A stretch of 30,012 nucleotides of DNA, from contig BFEA01000362.1 in the NCBI GenBank assembly GCA_003427395.1, positions 344,328 through 374,339 on the forward strand, written 5' to 3'. A program made the position numbers and the translations under genes. The notes below the pieces were generated by a model. It saw nothing but the letters and a program-made list of their open reading frames with translations, was not told the DNA's origin and did no database searches. The stretch's first letter is position 1; every line of letters starts with the position of its first letter. Below are positions 8,545-17,673 of this stretch, one piece after another. Source of the DNA: Chara braunii. Taxonomy: Eukaryota; Streptophyta; Charophyceae; Charales; Characeae.

Positions 8545-8644
8545 TGTCCATGCGCGAGGTTGCAATTGAGTTTTGAACGTGCAACCTCATACCACAATGC
8601 GCATTTCCAACCGGTGCTCTAACCACTGAGCCATATCAACTGGA
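8545..8644 (-). repeat. tRNA-derived SINE head
   Basis: On the reverse strand from 8643, CCAGTTGATATGGCTCAGTG is followed by GTTAGAGCACC. GGCTC-AGTGGTTA-GAGC makes a textbook D arm and A box. GAGGTTGCACGTTCAAAACTC follows at B-box distance and looks like GGTCGCACGTTCGAAAC with both CpG lost. Acceptor and anticodon stems do not close, so it is not a functional tRNA gene; a tRNA-derived SINE (pol III promoter head) is the best call. The body downstream on the reverse strand (about 8350-8545) has repeated CATGGCT/CATGCGTC words but no clear tail. Confidence 0.6.
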
Positions 8645-9628
8645 AAAAAGTGGTCTAACTGAGTTTTCACTTTCTGCCACCGTGCCGTGAGTTCCTTGTG
8701 ACGAACTGTTTTCTGTAATGGCACGATTTTCTGCGCGAAGCGGCTTCGGGGATTGGGGACTGGTTGGTCGGGTGGAATGCATAGATAGGGGTTGGCTGGA
8801 CAAGTTGCATGGATTTCCTCGCTTCTTTCTTTTTGGCTTTCGGGACCGGGGCCGGGAAAGTCCTGCGACGACGATTGAGTGACCGTGATAAATAACGGTT
8901 GTCATAGCTTCTTTCTTGTTCTGTGGTGGGAGATGGGAATTTTGGCGCGATTAGCGCGCGGGAATGTCGCTTTTAAATTTACAACGGATGACGGACTCTC
9001 GGAATTGTTTTTCTGTCTTTTCAGAATTTCTTTTTGCAAGGAGGATTTAGACTAGGAATTTAGGTACTCTGAAACCTTGTTGCGCCGCACTTCTTGCTCG
9101 CGCACCTCTCACCGCAGTTGCCTTTCTCTAACCCTCTGTATAAATTTTGATTTCAACCTTGGTCGATCTTGTTGCGGCCGTTTTGGATCTCCTTGCGAAT
9201 CGTCTCGGATTTTTCTGCTTATGGTGTGTGTGGAACGAACTCGCGCGCTTCCCTCACCCCTCCTCATGCCACCTTTGGATGACTAGCTTAATTCAAATTT
9301 TGTCACTTTCAGTCCCCATTCTGCGCTGGGGTTGGATGCGCTCCTCATGCATATTACGGAATCGCCAACCTTCAGATCTTGTGTGTGGGATGGTGTCCTT
9401 CTTTTTCTCGTCTATGTAGTTTTGACAAGTGGCGCCGGCCCTCTTTTACTCGTGACTATCCCTGGTTCGTGGTTTTCTTAGTAATCGGTTTGATTTTCCT
9501 CCTCACTCCTGTTTCACTGCAGTATGGTGAAATCGGGTATGACGATTGTCTGCGCGTGACCTCAGTGAGCTTGGGTTATGATGATGTAGTCTTCCTCGGT
9601 GACATGGCTTGATGCGTAAACCTTTGTC

Positions 9629-9630
<2 letters not shown>
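8645..9630. other. No recognised gene; CpG-rich to T-rich segment
   Basis: Short ORFs only, none with recognisable motifs. 8930-8970 is rich in CG (GGCGCGATTAGCGCGCGGG), and the segment becomes T-rich toward the reverse LINE tail at 9631. It could be a promoter-like or LTR-like piece, but nothing in the sequence decides. Confidence 0.4.
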
Positions 9631-9667
<37 letters not shown>

Positions 9668-9750
9668 CCCAATGCCCAAGGCTGATATTACCAATACGAA
9701 GATTGAGGCCGGGGTCCTCACAGTCTACCTGGAGTAACCAAACCAAAATT

Positions 9751-9769
9751 GCTGAGAACCGGGCTCAGC
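9751..9769 (-). other. LINE 3' hairpin with compensatory stem, GCTGAG-CCCGGTT-CTCAGC
   Basis: Relative to GCTGGA/TCCAGC, two adjacent base pairs differ on both sides and still pair. The loop is unchanged. Confidence 0.8.
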
Positions 9770-9793
9770 GTCCCTTATGATGAAAAGGATAAC

Positions 9794-9822
<29 letters not shown>
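9794..9822. repeat. GAT trinucleotide microsatellite
   Basis: About nine uninterrupted GAT units, lying inside the reverse LINE 3' untranslated region. Confidence 0.9.
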
Positions 9823-9824
<2 letters not shown>

Positions 9825-9880
9825 TTTTGCTGAACAGGAACTTAGTTAAGTGTCTCTTCACCCTTACAGGGCGCCAGATC

Positions 9881-10984
9881 CTCGAGTAAGCACATCACTA
9901 GTTTTCAAACAGAAATCACATTGTCTAATGCTTTTATGGAAATTCACACGGCCCTCGAGTTTGATTGATGCCTGAGTATTGGGAAAATGCGTCTGCGAAA
10001 CTAAGTTACCAGGCGGACCAATCCCCCGATTGTTGACACTGTCTCTGCCGGATCACACGTATGCATGTCAGTTTCCCGTTCCTTTTTGGGCAGAAAGGAA
10101 AGTCTAACGAACACTCGGCGGTCCTGGCTGGCGTATGCTCTGGCTGATAAGTGGATGGCTGATTCAGATGTGTGATTACCCGTTGATTGCCTTCCTAATA
10201 TCTGTTTCTTGACACGCGCACTTGAGAGCGTAAATGCCACGTGTTGGGCTGGCATGACGACTGATCAGATGATCTCCCGACCAAGGGATAGTCAATCGAT
10301 CTGGTCCAACTGATCACGAACGTGATCTCGTGCACATACGTGTAGGCTCGACCAAAAAGGGCACCGCCTACACGCGTGTCTACAAGACCCGCGCTCAAGT
10401 CCATGTCTAAACTCACAAGCCACGTCATCGTCGAACCCGGTGTTGTGCTCATTGAGACAGACTTCGCTCCCTACCACCTCGTGTTGCCGTTTCACTGCAT
10501 GACGGCGGCCCCGTGGCGCGCGCTCGCCCCCTACTGGCCTCGAGCCCGTGCTCCGAGTACCAGCAGGACAGCGAGTACCGAGCCGCGGGGTTCGTTCGAC
10601 GAACCCGAACTGAGGCCGAGCAGTCTGTGCCTCAAGCTCGCTTCATTCGAATCTGAGGCTTGTTACGAGCTACGCCGGCGATTAATTAGGCAACATAGCG
10701 TTCCGCGGTTCACCAAATTCGAGTCCGACCTCGGCGACGAAACTCGCGGGGATGGCGATGACATCCCCCAAGGCACAAAAGTCGGACGCGGCCCTCGCTT
10801 GCTATCTTGCACAACTATCCCTAAGGCTTGCCACAGGAGATTTCAGTTCCGACCTGGAACTCCACCCCCACTATCCTAAAATCCTTGACACACCGCTTTT
10901 CACACTTCCGGGCCCCCATCCCACTCCAAAAAACGTATACTTATTTAGACAAACAAAAGAGTTTGTTATCAGGACGTCGCGCTG
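9881..10984. other. No recognised gene; possible insertion inside the reverse LINE
   Basis: About 1.1 kb separating the coding end of the reverse LINE (10985) from its probable 3' untranslated region (ends 9880). In LINE B the same interval is only about 250 bases, so about 0.8-0.9 kb is extra. CpG is frequent (10500-10760). The hairpin GGGTTCG-TTCGA-CGAACCC lies near 10589-10607. A 167-codon ORF (10376-10879, +) shows no known motif and I do not call it a gene. Confidence 0.4.
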
Positions 10985-11416
10985 GGCGTGAGGTTGGGTA
11001 TCACGAGTTCCTCCTGAATGAATTGTTTAATCATTTCAGTAACTTCCTCCCCCTGTATTCTTACTCCTTCAATAGCGTGTATGCATCATTTCCGGAAGAG
11101 GGCCCAAATGACTGCTCTCCTCCCCGTCCTAAACATGTTATCTTCAAAAGCGTTATTTGTGGGGGAGGGTCCTGTTTCGCACAGGAGCGCTCTCCAATCC
11201 CATGGCCATGTGGACCCAATGTGTAGCTGCCTCCAGATCCTGTCCCACATGCGCCAGCGCTGTGTGAGGACTGCTCTTGGGCATTGTAGGAATATGTATT
11301 TTATGGTCTAAGGAATCTTGCATCGAGGGAAGGTGGCCAGGCAGGACTTACACCATGGCAGTGCCAGATCTTTCTACTCCAAGTACGTACAATCAATTAA
11401 ACCACCAGTACTTGGC
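10985..11416 (-). pseudogene. Reverse LINE ORF2, C-terminal finger region (second piece)
   Basis: The reverse strand translates to LIDCTYLE, stop, KDLALPWCKSC, and on to YIFLQCPRAV, RMWDRIWRQL, STWPWDWRALLCET and RTGRRAVIWAL. This follows LINE B (LIDRTTLEQRGKAIPWCKFY, HIFLQCPGAIW, WWDRIW, VQWPWDWRVILLET, MGRRAILWAI) almost residue by residue. The CX2C half of the finger is intact (WCKSC), but the His position reads Tyr. Stops interrupt it at a Gln-equivalent codon and elsewhere. It starts where the piece at 14215-15350 stops, so the two are halves of one element. Confidence 0.8.
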
Positions 11417-12088
11417 CCAGCTATGGGCCGCGGGCGTGTCCCATTAACGCGCCGCATTTGAGGGGGGTCGTTCACATGAACGGCTGGTCGCTGAGAATTG
11501 CGACGTAGAAAAGAAAGAACCAAAAAAAAAAAAAACTACTTTCTAAGTTGGGCGGGGGTCGTGGTCAGGTAGATTCTGGATGTCTATTTTTTCTGCTTTT
11601 TTTTTTCATTGCCTATTTTTTTTGCTTTTGTTTTTTTTTTCATTTTCCTTAGATTCCCCTGCCAGCAAGGCAGGGCATATCCCGTGATCTACTGAACAGC
11701 CCTCTTTGATGGCATACTCACACTTGCACACAGACAAATGTATCTAACTAATTTCAGGGTCAAATTCATGTTTCGTTTTTTTTCTCTTCTTTGAGATTCA
11801 TTTCTTTGTTTTCTTTTTCTTTATTTTACTTTTGGATTAACAGAAACCCCAAGGGGCTGATACACCCAAACTGCAAAGTGCTCACATTAGCACTCAGGAG
11901 AATGCATCCAACTACATTCACATCCACAGGGTTGTTGTTTGTTTGTTTTTTTTGCTGTTTTCGTTTTCCAACTGGTCCCCCCAGCGTCGGCCCGCCCAGC
12001 TACTGGTACTGCCAGGCTTGGCAGGCTCGACATACCGTCGTTGGAGGCTCGGATTCGATAGTTGGGCTAAGTAATGGTGGTTTACCCA
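11417..12088. other. No gene; T-rich low-complexity interval
   Basis: Contains an A13 run (11521-11534), two similar blocks of CTATTTTTT...TGCTTTT...CATT (about 11582-11645), and further T-rich tracts. The left border (about 11417) abuts the reverse LINE piece. No coding motif seen. Confidence 0.5.
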
Positions 12089-12314
12089 ATCCTTCGTAGG
12101 GAGGCAGCGTGGCGTCCGAAGTTCCCATGCGACGAGGCTCGTTCGATTCCGCTTCCACCATGGCTGGGTCATGGCTAGCCCTGGTGCCTGTCACTGCTGT
12201 TCGGTCCAAGTTCCCCTCGATAGCGGAATGGTCCTGAGTGCTGGTCACACTGAGGTAGGATAGTACAGATAGGGGGTGCGCTAGGAGTATTGACGTGAGG
12301 ATGGGATGGGGAGG
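12089..12314 (+). repeat. Dispersed SINE-like repeat, forward copy
   Basis: Homologous to the reverse complement of 7293-7483. Near its 5' side GGCTCGTTCGATTCCGC resembles a tRNA T arm and B box. The shared 3' half includes GGTCCTGAGTGCTGGTCACA and GATGGGATGGG. No poly-A directly follows. A SINE is likely; a fragment of a larger repeat is possible. Confidence 0.6.
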
Positions 12315-12758
12315 TAAGCCTCGTTCCCTCAGGACGACCATGGTTGACCGCTCCTGGAGCCAAGTTCCACTAGCATTGGTTTAGTTTTAGTTTACGAAAC
12401 CTGTGCGGCATGGTGCGATGCATTTTAAAAACGATAAACGTGAACTTGAAAAGCATAAAAGAATGAAAAAAAATAAAAAGGGGACTGTCCATGTTTGAAG
12501 GTGTGTCGTGGAGGAAACGGCGGAGGTCCATGTGACAGTTCGCAGACGATATGATGATCCGGCAGAACTTTACCGCAAGAAGGTGCACAACTTCGTTTCC
12601 TGTAAAGGACCGGCAAGGGGTGTGCGTGGGCATATTTGGCGGTTGATGCAAGGTGTAATTCCTCTGGCAGTTGGCTCGTTGGAAGGTTCGGATACGCGGA
12701 ATTTGTGGGCTTGACGTTGGGATTTTCGATAACATGATGTTGGGCCTCTTGCTCCACT

Positions 12759-12896
12759 ACCCTCCGCACCCAGAAAAAGGAATAATCTGCACGGTGTATC
12801 TTTCCATGTTCTAGCGGAAGATTCACTCTCGTTTTGCACATTTCCACCCTCCGCACCCAGAAAAGGGAATATGCGCGGTGTAACTTCCCATGTTCT
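12759..12896. repeat. 87-bp tandem repeat running into the assembly gap
   Basis: ACCCTCCGCACCCAGAAAA begins at 12759 and again at 12846, followed both times by GGAATA...GCRCGGTGTA and TTCCCATGTTCT-like sequence. The array enters the N gap, which suggests that assembly failed in a longer array. A single relative of the unit (TTCTCGTTTTGCATATT and neighbours) is at 27371-27425. The 87-bp period keeps reading frame on the reverse strand, but no start, end or family supports a gene. Confidence 0.7.
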
Positions 12897-13386
12897 NNNN
12901 NNNNNNNNNNNNNNNNNNNNNNNNNNNNNNNNNNNNNNNNNNNNNNNNNNNNNNNNNNNNNNNNNNNNNNNNNNNNNNNNNNNNNNNNNNNNNNNNNNNN
13001 NNNNNNNNNNNNNNNNNNNNNNNNNNNNNNNNNNNNNNNNNNNNNNNNNNNNNNNNNNNNNNNNNNNNNNNNNNNNNNNNNNNNNNNNNNNNNNNNNNNN
13101 NNNNNNNNNNNNNNNNNNNNNNNNNNNNNNNNNNNNNNNNNNNNNNNNNNNNNNNNNNNNNNNNNNNNNNNNNNNNNNNNNNNNNNNNNNNNNNNNNNNN
13201 NNNNNNNNNNNNNNNNNNNNNNNNNNNNNNNNNNNNNNNNNNNNNNNNNNNNNNNNNNNNNNNNNNNNNNNNNNNNNNNNNNNNNNNNNNNNNNNNNNNN
13301 NNNNNNNNNNNNNNNNNNNNNNNNNNNNNNNNNNNNNNNNNNNNNNNNNNNNNNNNNNNNNNNNNNNNNNNNNNNNNNNNNNNNNN
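12897..13386. other. Assembly gap
   Basis: 490 N. Reading frames crossing it are meaningless. Confidence 1.

Positions 13387-13429
<43 letters not shown>
13387..13429. repeat. GA dinucleotide microsatellite
   Basis: Pure (GA)n starting at the gap edge; its true length is unknown. Confidence 0.95.
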
Positions 13430-13430
<1 letters not shown>

Positions 13431-14125
13431 AATCAACGGCAAGAAAGCAGGATAGACATAGCCGTTCAGGAAAACTAAACAGAGCACTTCAAACTTCGTG
13501 ACCAACAGTGGCATCAGAGAGTAGGATGACAGCACGCGACACACACAGACGCACACACACAGGTAAGAGACTGTGTAGACCGTGCTTGAGTGTTCTTTGC
13601 ACGGTCACCATCATGGCCATCCTTGATGTCACCTTCCCCACATTACCACCATGCACGCAGACATTCACAGGACTAGTCAATAGATGCATCTGTTTCGACG
13701 TCCTCAAGTATTCTGAGACTGCCACCTCCAACTCCACACCCCACTACTGTTTACGAACGGCCTGTCATGAGCTCGAACCCTCATGCAACACAACGAAATT
13801 GTATTCTCTGTCCGCGCCAAAACACAATTCTCGTTTCTTTCAATACCCACGAACTTAAAATCGTCCTTGAAACCGGTCCCCACTCCAGACACTATTCAGA
13901 CCATGTCACAGACCTAAACCCGTCGAAAGCCCCCTTAACTAATTTGAGAAAGGAGTCCACCAATGAAAAAACGGCTTCTCCTATATCATTTATGATTTTT
14001 CAACTAAAAAACGGCCTAAATACTCCTCACCCTGCGATCACATCTACATCTGCGGTTCTCAGCCAAGTCGCACACTGTGAGATATCTCCCGACGAAACTA
14101 AACCATCGTGTAGTGGGGCATGGCC
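13430..14125. other. No recognised gene
   Basis: Contains a short CA-rich stretch (13538-13561). ORFs at 13508-13858 and 13767-14249 show no known motifs and overlap in different frames. Confidence 0.4.
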
Positions 14126-14202
14126 CCTGGCGATCAATGTGTGCCTAGTAACCGGCGTCTATAACACCCTGGCGATCTATGTGTGCCTAGTAACCGGCCT
14201 CT
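14126..14202. repeat. 35-bp direct repeat, two copies 42 bp apart
   Basis: 14126-14160 and 14168-14202 differ at two positions. Each starts CCTGGCGATC and contains GTGTGCCTAGTAACCGGC. It sits at the right border of the sequence that splits the reverse LINE, so it may be the end of the inserted element. Confidence 0.85.
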
Positions 14203-14214
14203 GCAGTGGCAAAA

Positions 14215-15350
14215 AGAGGGAGGCAGCGATGCTCTGTTTGCCACTGTAGTGAGGTCAGTTTCACAGGTTTAGATCTTGCGGCTGTAAACCATCGAATGGG
14301 GCGGACGGTGTCCCTCCCCACATTCAGGTGGGACATGCACCGCTCCCTCGCGATTTCCTTACGGTCAACTTTTAGCCTCGGGACCCTATACGCAGATTTC
14401 ACAGTCAAACTATACAATTTCTTGTTGGCACCAGGCCTCTCTTTGCCCGTCGGGTTCTATTGTCATTCCTCCGGGTCGAGGGGGAGCTTTGCAAGCGGGG
14501 TTTCAGGGCAGAATGCTATCCATTCCTCTTGTTCTCGAATTACCCGGATTTTGTGCAGGTCTACCTTCTTCCACCATCTCACTTCGTCAGGGTGATACCT
14601 CTTGAGTCTATTGTCATCTTCCCGATGAAGAAGGCTTACCAGGGCTTCATCCATACATACTTCCGCAACATTACCTACACTCTGTGTGTCCTCTAGAACA
14701 GCTACCCAATCACCCTCTTGTAGCCACGGCCCTTTTCGCAAATTGCGCACCCAATCCAAAGGAACATGAAAAATCAGTTTTTCCAAGTTTATTCCAATGT
14801 TTTGGCAGTGTTTCAGAGTGGATTTTAATTGCCGTTCCGTTTTTCATTTTTTTTCATCCCGGTCCCATACGTCCAAGACTCTCACCACACCTCTCTTAAC
14901 CCAACTATTCCACGAGGGATTAGAGTTGCGATATACCCTCCCATTCCGATCTGTGATGCCCGTGTTACCAAAGAGCGGTTGTCTCGCCACCTCCTCCCAT
15001 CTGTCCGGCACACCCTTATCAGGTAGGAGGAGTTGGTGCTATGCTTGAAGGGCCCTAACCCATAAATCATCCTTGGTCAGGTCCTGTCTGGCTACACCCC
15101 AGTATGAGTCCCTTCGGATCTCGGGGTGATGCAGTATGGTCAAAAAACGGTCTTCCAGCCAGGTCAGGGGGTCTATCTCCCGAGGGGACTGAGGGCCAGG
15201 CCCGTACTAGGGTTGGGGGCCAGAGCTCTCCAAGGGAGGTGCGGGGTGAGCAACAAGCTTGTGATAAGTCAGGATCCATACGCAGTGGCTTTCCGTACCC
15301 TTAGGGGGGGAAATCCAAGTAAGCCCCTAAGTACGGGTTCTTGCAGATCG
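14215..15350 (-). pseudogene. Reverse LINE ORF2, region between reverse transcriptase and finger (first piece)
   Basis: Reverse-strand translation gives RGLLGFPPLRVRKATAYGS, LLLTPHLPWRALA, DPLTWLEDRFLTI, VPDRWEEVARQPLFGN, LDWVRNLRKGPWLQEGDWVA and SLTVKSAYRV...SLQWQTEHRCLP. These match LINE B in the same order (PLDWIRIFKKGPQLLEGDWVA, SVKSTYRM, SLQ-stop-QIKHRCLP). One frame holds from about 15178 to 14187; a frameshift lies near 15200. Five stops (complements of 15269-15271, 15039-15041, 14844-14846, 14463-14465, 14457-14459) all coincide with Trp in relatives. The 5' side ends at a purine-rich tract near 15350; the 3' side ends just after HRCLP, where a foreign segment begins. Confidence 0.85.
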
Positions 15351-15412
15351 AAGAGTTTTTCCTTTTTCTTTTCTTTTCATTTTCCTTCTCTTTTTCTTTT
15401 GGGGGGTGGGAG
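15351..15412. repeat. Pyrimidine tract
   Basis: CTTTT-rich low complexity at the 5' edge of the reverse LINE fragment. Confidence 0.75.
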
Positions 15413-16694
15413 CGGAAAAGAAAGTGGTATTTTTCAGAGCTGCCCCTGATGACTTCTCGGCGCGGGCAGTTAGCAACCGCACCGAGAAACCCACGAAACA
15501 GTTAGGAATTAGTGTGGGCAGAAATTTTAATTCCTTGCGTAATAACGCTCACGCGGCTGTTTTTCAAATTTCTTGCACGCCACGTAAAACCGTTCCCCCA
15601 CTTTGCATCTCTGCGCCATCTTCCCCTCTTGCTGCGCGCTCCCCTCTTGCATGCGTCTTCGTCTTCCCGCGAGCGAAATCCGATCCCCTCCTTACCCATC
15701 ATCGCGAGCGATTGGCTGTGTAGTTGGGATGGTCAGATCAATGTGGTAAAAGTGGAAAGCACGCACCACTTGAATGACCACCCCAATAACATGGAACTTT
15801 CGACTTGCCTCTTTCGACCCTCCTGGAACCTTGGCCTTTCTTCTGTCCTACTCATCTACACCCCTTGCTACTCGCACCTCGCGCTGACACCCCGTCGCTT
15901 TCCGCGTTATAACAGTTCCTTCCTCTCCTCCTCTTCGATCTCGACTGCAATGCTGCGTGAGCTATGCACGAAGTCCGCGGCGTGCCCAGTGACGGGCGGA
16001 GTGACGATGAGGGGCGGAATTAGCGGTAGACTTGGGATACGACAGTTGGAGTGACGGAGCGGTGGTGGAGATCGAACGTCGCTGGCGGCAGAGCCTTGTG
16101 ACTATGGTTGGTTGGAGTTCGGATTGATTGGGGGCTGCGCTTGAAGGAGCCCAGCCGTGTCTGAAGTTTTGAATAATGAGGGACTCACTTTTATCTCCAT
16201 TGCTGCTTTGTCCTAGTGTGATGTGTGCAATGTCCCGAGATATGGGTATTTTGTTGTACGCATGTTGAGTGGTACGAGAGTCTATGGATGTTGAATGTCT
16301 CATTGTCCAAGATAGATGAATGAGTAGATGTGTGGGCGCTCACAGGCGCAATTATGGGGAGCACTTGGTGTCGACCGTCAGCATGGATGCATGAGTGTGT
16401 TGGATTTCCCTCCCTTCCCCGACCCTTGCCGATCCCGACACTGCGTGTAGGCGTGGGGGTCATCGCTAACTCCCTCCATCCTCTTCCCTCAGGCTCGCAG
16501 GTGATCCGAGCCAATAGGGTTGTTGCCGCTTTACGTTTTAATACTCGACCACCAGAGCCATCAGTCGCCCGCGTCTCCACGACGCGACTGATATTTCTGC
16601 GACTCGATGTTAGTCACATTTGCCCTGATAACTAATCGGGGATCACGATGCTTGATACAGGAGTCTGCACTCTGACTAATACGGAGAGGGTGAG

Positions 16695-17243
16695 GTGAGT
16701 TCCATTGAGTTTTGTATGGAGTCAGTATATGCCTGGGTGAATGCGGGCACGGACAATTGCCCGTGCTCAACCTTCTCGTTGGTCCGTCGCAGCGTACTAC
16801 CGTCTTCCCTGATCGCCGACGACAATAACATGCACTGCGATGCGGACGTACAGAACACCCTGCGACGAACCGAGCAGATTCATCTATATAACCCTGCTAG
16901 TAGGGTCTACCACATAGAGGGAAGGGGGTTTGTTTTGATTGATCAGTTCTCCTCCCCTTCCTTGAGCCTGCCTTATACCGATCTAACAGTGTTACCCTGG
17001 TCTACGACTCACGCCACGTGGCGGCCTCAGTTTAACTGCCGCTGGTGCCGACAGGGAGATTTGTGTTCCTGCCGAAGATTAGTCTTGGGATATGAAGGTG
17101 CGGCTCGATTCCCAGAACTCTCTTGCAGTGCGGGCGCGTTCCCAACTAGCTTCCGGACCTGGGTTCCCCTAGCCAAGCCTGCACCAAACAACGCCGCACA
17201 GGGACACTTGCATGGACTTGATGAATTTGACGTCGAGGCCTGA
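16695..17243 (+). CDS. Hypothetical ORF, 182 codons, doubtful
   Basis: This is the longest open frame in the segment between the reverse LINE and the Ty3-type element. The nominal start is GTG; the upstream sequence AGGTGAGT resembles a splice donor, so an exon boundary is conceivable. The product would be Cys- and Arg-rich in its second half (FNCRWCRQGDLCSCRR), with no motif I recognise. Its stop lies inside the 17236-17265 hairpin. It may be chance, given the moderate length and absence of homology. Confidence 0.2.
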   Translation: MSSIEFCMESVYAWVNAGTDNCPCSTFSLVRRSVLPSSLIADDNNMHCDADVQNTLRRTEQIHLYNPASRVYHIEGRGFVLIDQFSSPSLSLPYTDLTVLPWSTTHATWRPQFNCRWCRQGDLCSCRRLVLGYEGAARFPELSCSAGAFPTSFRTWVPLAKPAPNNAAQGHLHGLDEFDVEA

Positions 17244-17265
17244 AAAACTTTGTGCCTTCAGGCCT
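17236..17265. other. Perfect 9-bp inverted repeat followed by a T run
   Basis: AGGCCTGAA pairs with TTCAGGCCT around 12 bases and is followed by TTTT. The shape is that of an intrinsic terminator, but in nuclear DNA no such function is expected. Confidence 0.6.
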
Positions 17266-17611
17266 TTTCCATCAAGTGAGCGTGAACATGCTGTGAAAGG
17301 AGCGGTGAATTCCGCTTTTTCCTTTTCTTTTGTCCGTCCTTCCGCCTTCTGTCTACGGTCGGTCGAGTAGCGCGTTGCTCTCAGTCCCCTCGACCGAGCG
17401 TAAATTTTTGCAAGAAGAACAAAACGTGTCGTTTCGTAACTCTCTCCTCCCCTTGTATCTCTCCTTTGCCATCAATGACGACTCGAATCCAAGAAACCCC
17501 TCGGTACGAAACAAGAATCCCCCGTTCCGCCCGAGCGTAAAATCCTTGGCCACACCCCCAATTACTTTGATCGGTGTTCACGGGTACGGGACGATGTGCG
17601 GGGTGTGAGGT

Positions 17612-17624
17612 TAATATCAGAGCT
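17612..17624 (+). other. Possible primer-binding site of the LTR element
   Basis: TAATATCAGAGCT resembles TGGTATCAGAGC, the common plant LTR-retrotransposon site complementary to initiator tRNA-Met; the differences are two G-to-A changes. It lies about 60 bases before the gag-like sequence, the expected place. Confidence 0.45.
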
Positions 17625-17673
17625 GATTTGTTTTGGCTTCGAGGTTTCCTTGGGACGGTCGTATTTTTGAAGG

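Larger units (their letters stand above)
9631..9880 (-). mobile_element. Reverse-strand LINE 3' end with covariant hairpin
   Basis: On the reverse strand: GGCGCCCTGTAAGGGTGAAG (9875 downward; compare 25508), a GAT/ATC microsatellite, the hairpin GCTGAG-CCCGGTT-CTCAGC at 9751-9769, the box GTGAGGACCCCGGCCTCA (about 9704-9722), GCCTTGGGCATTGGG, then a pure A tail (T 9631-9662). The spacing of about 80-100 bases from AGGGTGAAGAG to the hairpin matches LINE B. It may be the 3' end of the reverse LINE whose coding parts lie at 10985-11416 and 14215-15350. Confidence 0.65.
15413..17611. other. No firmly recognised gene; region before the Ty3-type element
   Basis: About 2.2 kb with many CpG (for example 15455-15720, 16500-16600) and no similarity I can place. 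It could hold a 5' LTR, because a primer-binding-like site follows at 17612, but no matching second LTR is visible downstream. Two pieces are listed separately (16695-17243 and 17236-17265). Confidence 0.35.

Noticed and set aside
8067-8597. 176-codon reverse ORF
   Set aside because: Composed of tandem repeat and SINE sequence, no domain; the repeat explains the open frame.
10376-10879. 167-codon forward ORF
   Set aside because: No motif, several overlapping frames and no regulatory context; CpG-rich sequence has few stops by composition.
11018-11311. 97-codon forward ORF (and overlapping 10828-11226)
   Set aside because: Antisense shadow of the reverse LINE finger region; the same shadow exists opposite LINE B at 24886-25185.
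12098-12163. Possible tRNA gene around GGAGGC...CTCGTTCGATTCC
   Set aside because: Too short, T stem pairs poorly and no anticodon arm; treated as a SINE-like repeat instead.
12425-13556. Long ORFs of 190-335 codons on both strands
   Set aside because: They run through the 490-base N gap and owe their length to it.
14203-14249. Inverted repeat GCAGTGGCAAA / TTTGCCACTG at the insertion border
   Set aside because: One arm is ordinary LINE coding sequence (SLQWQ), so the pairing is probably chance and not a transposon terminus.
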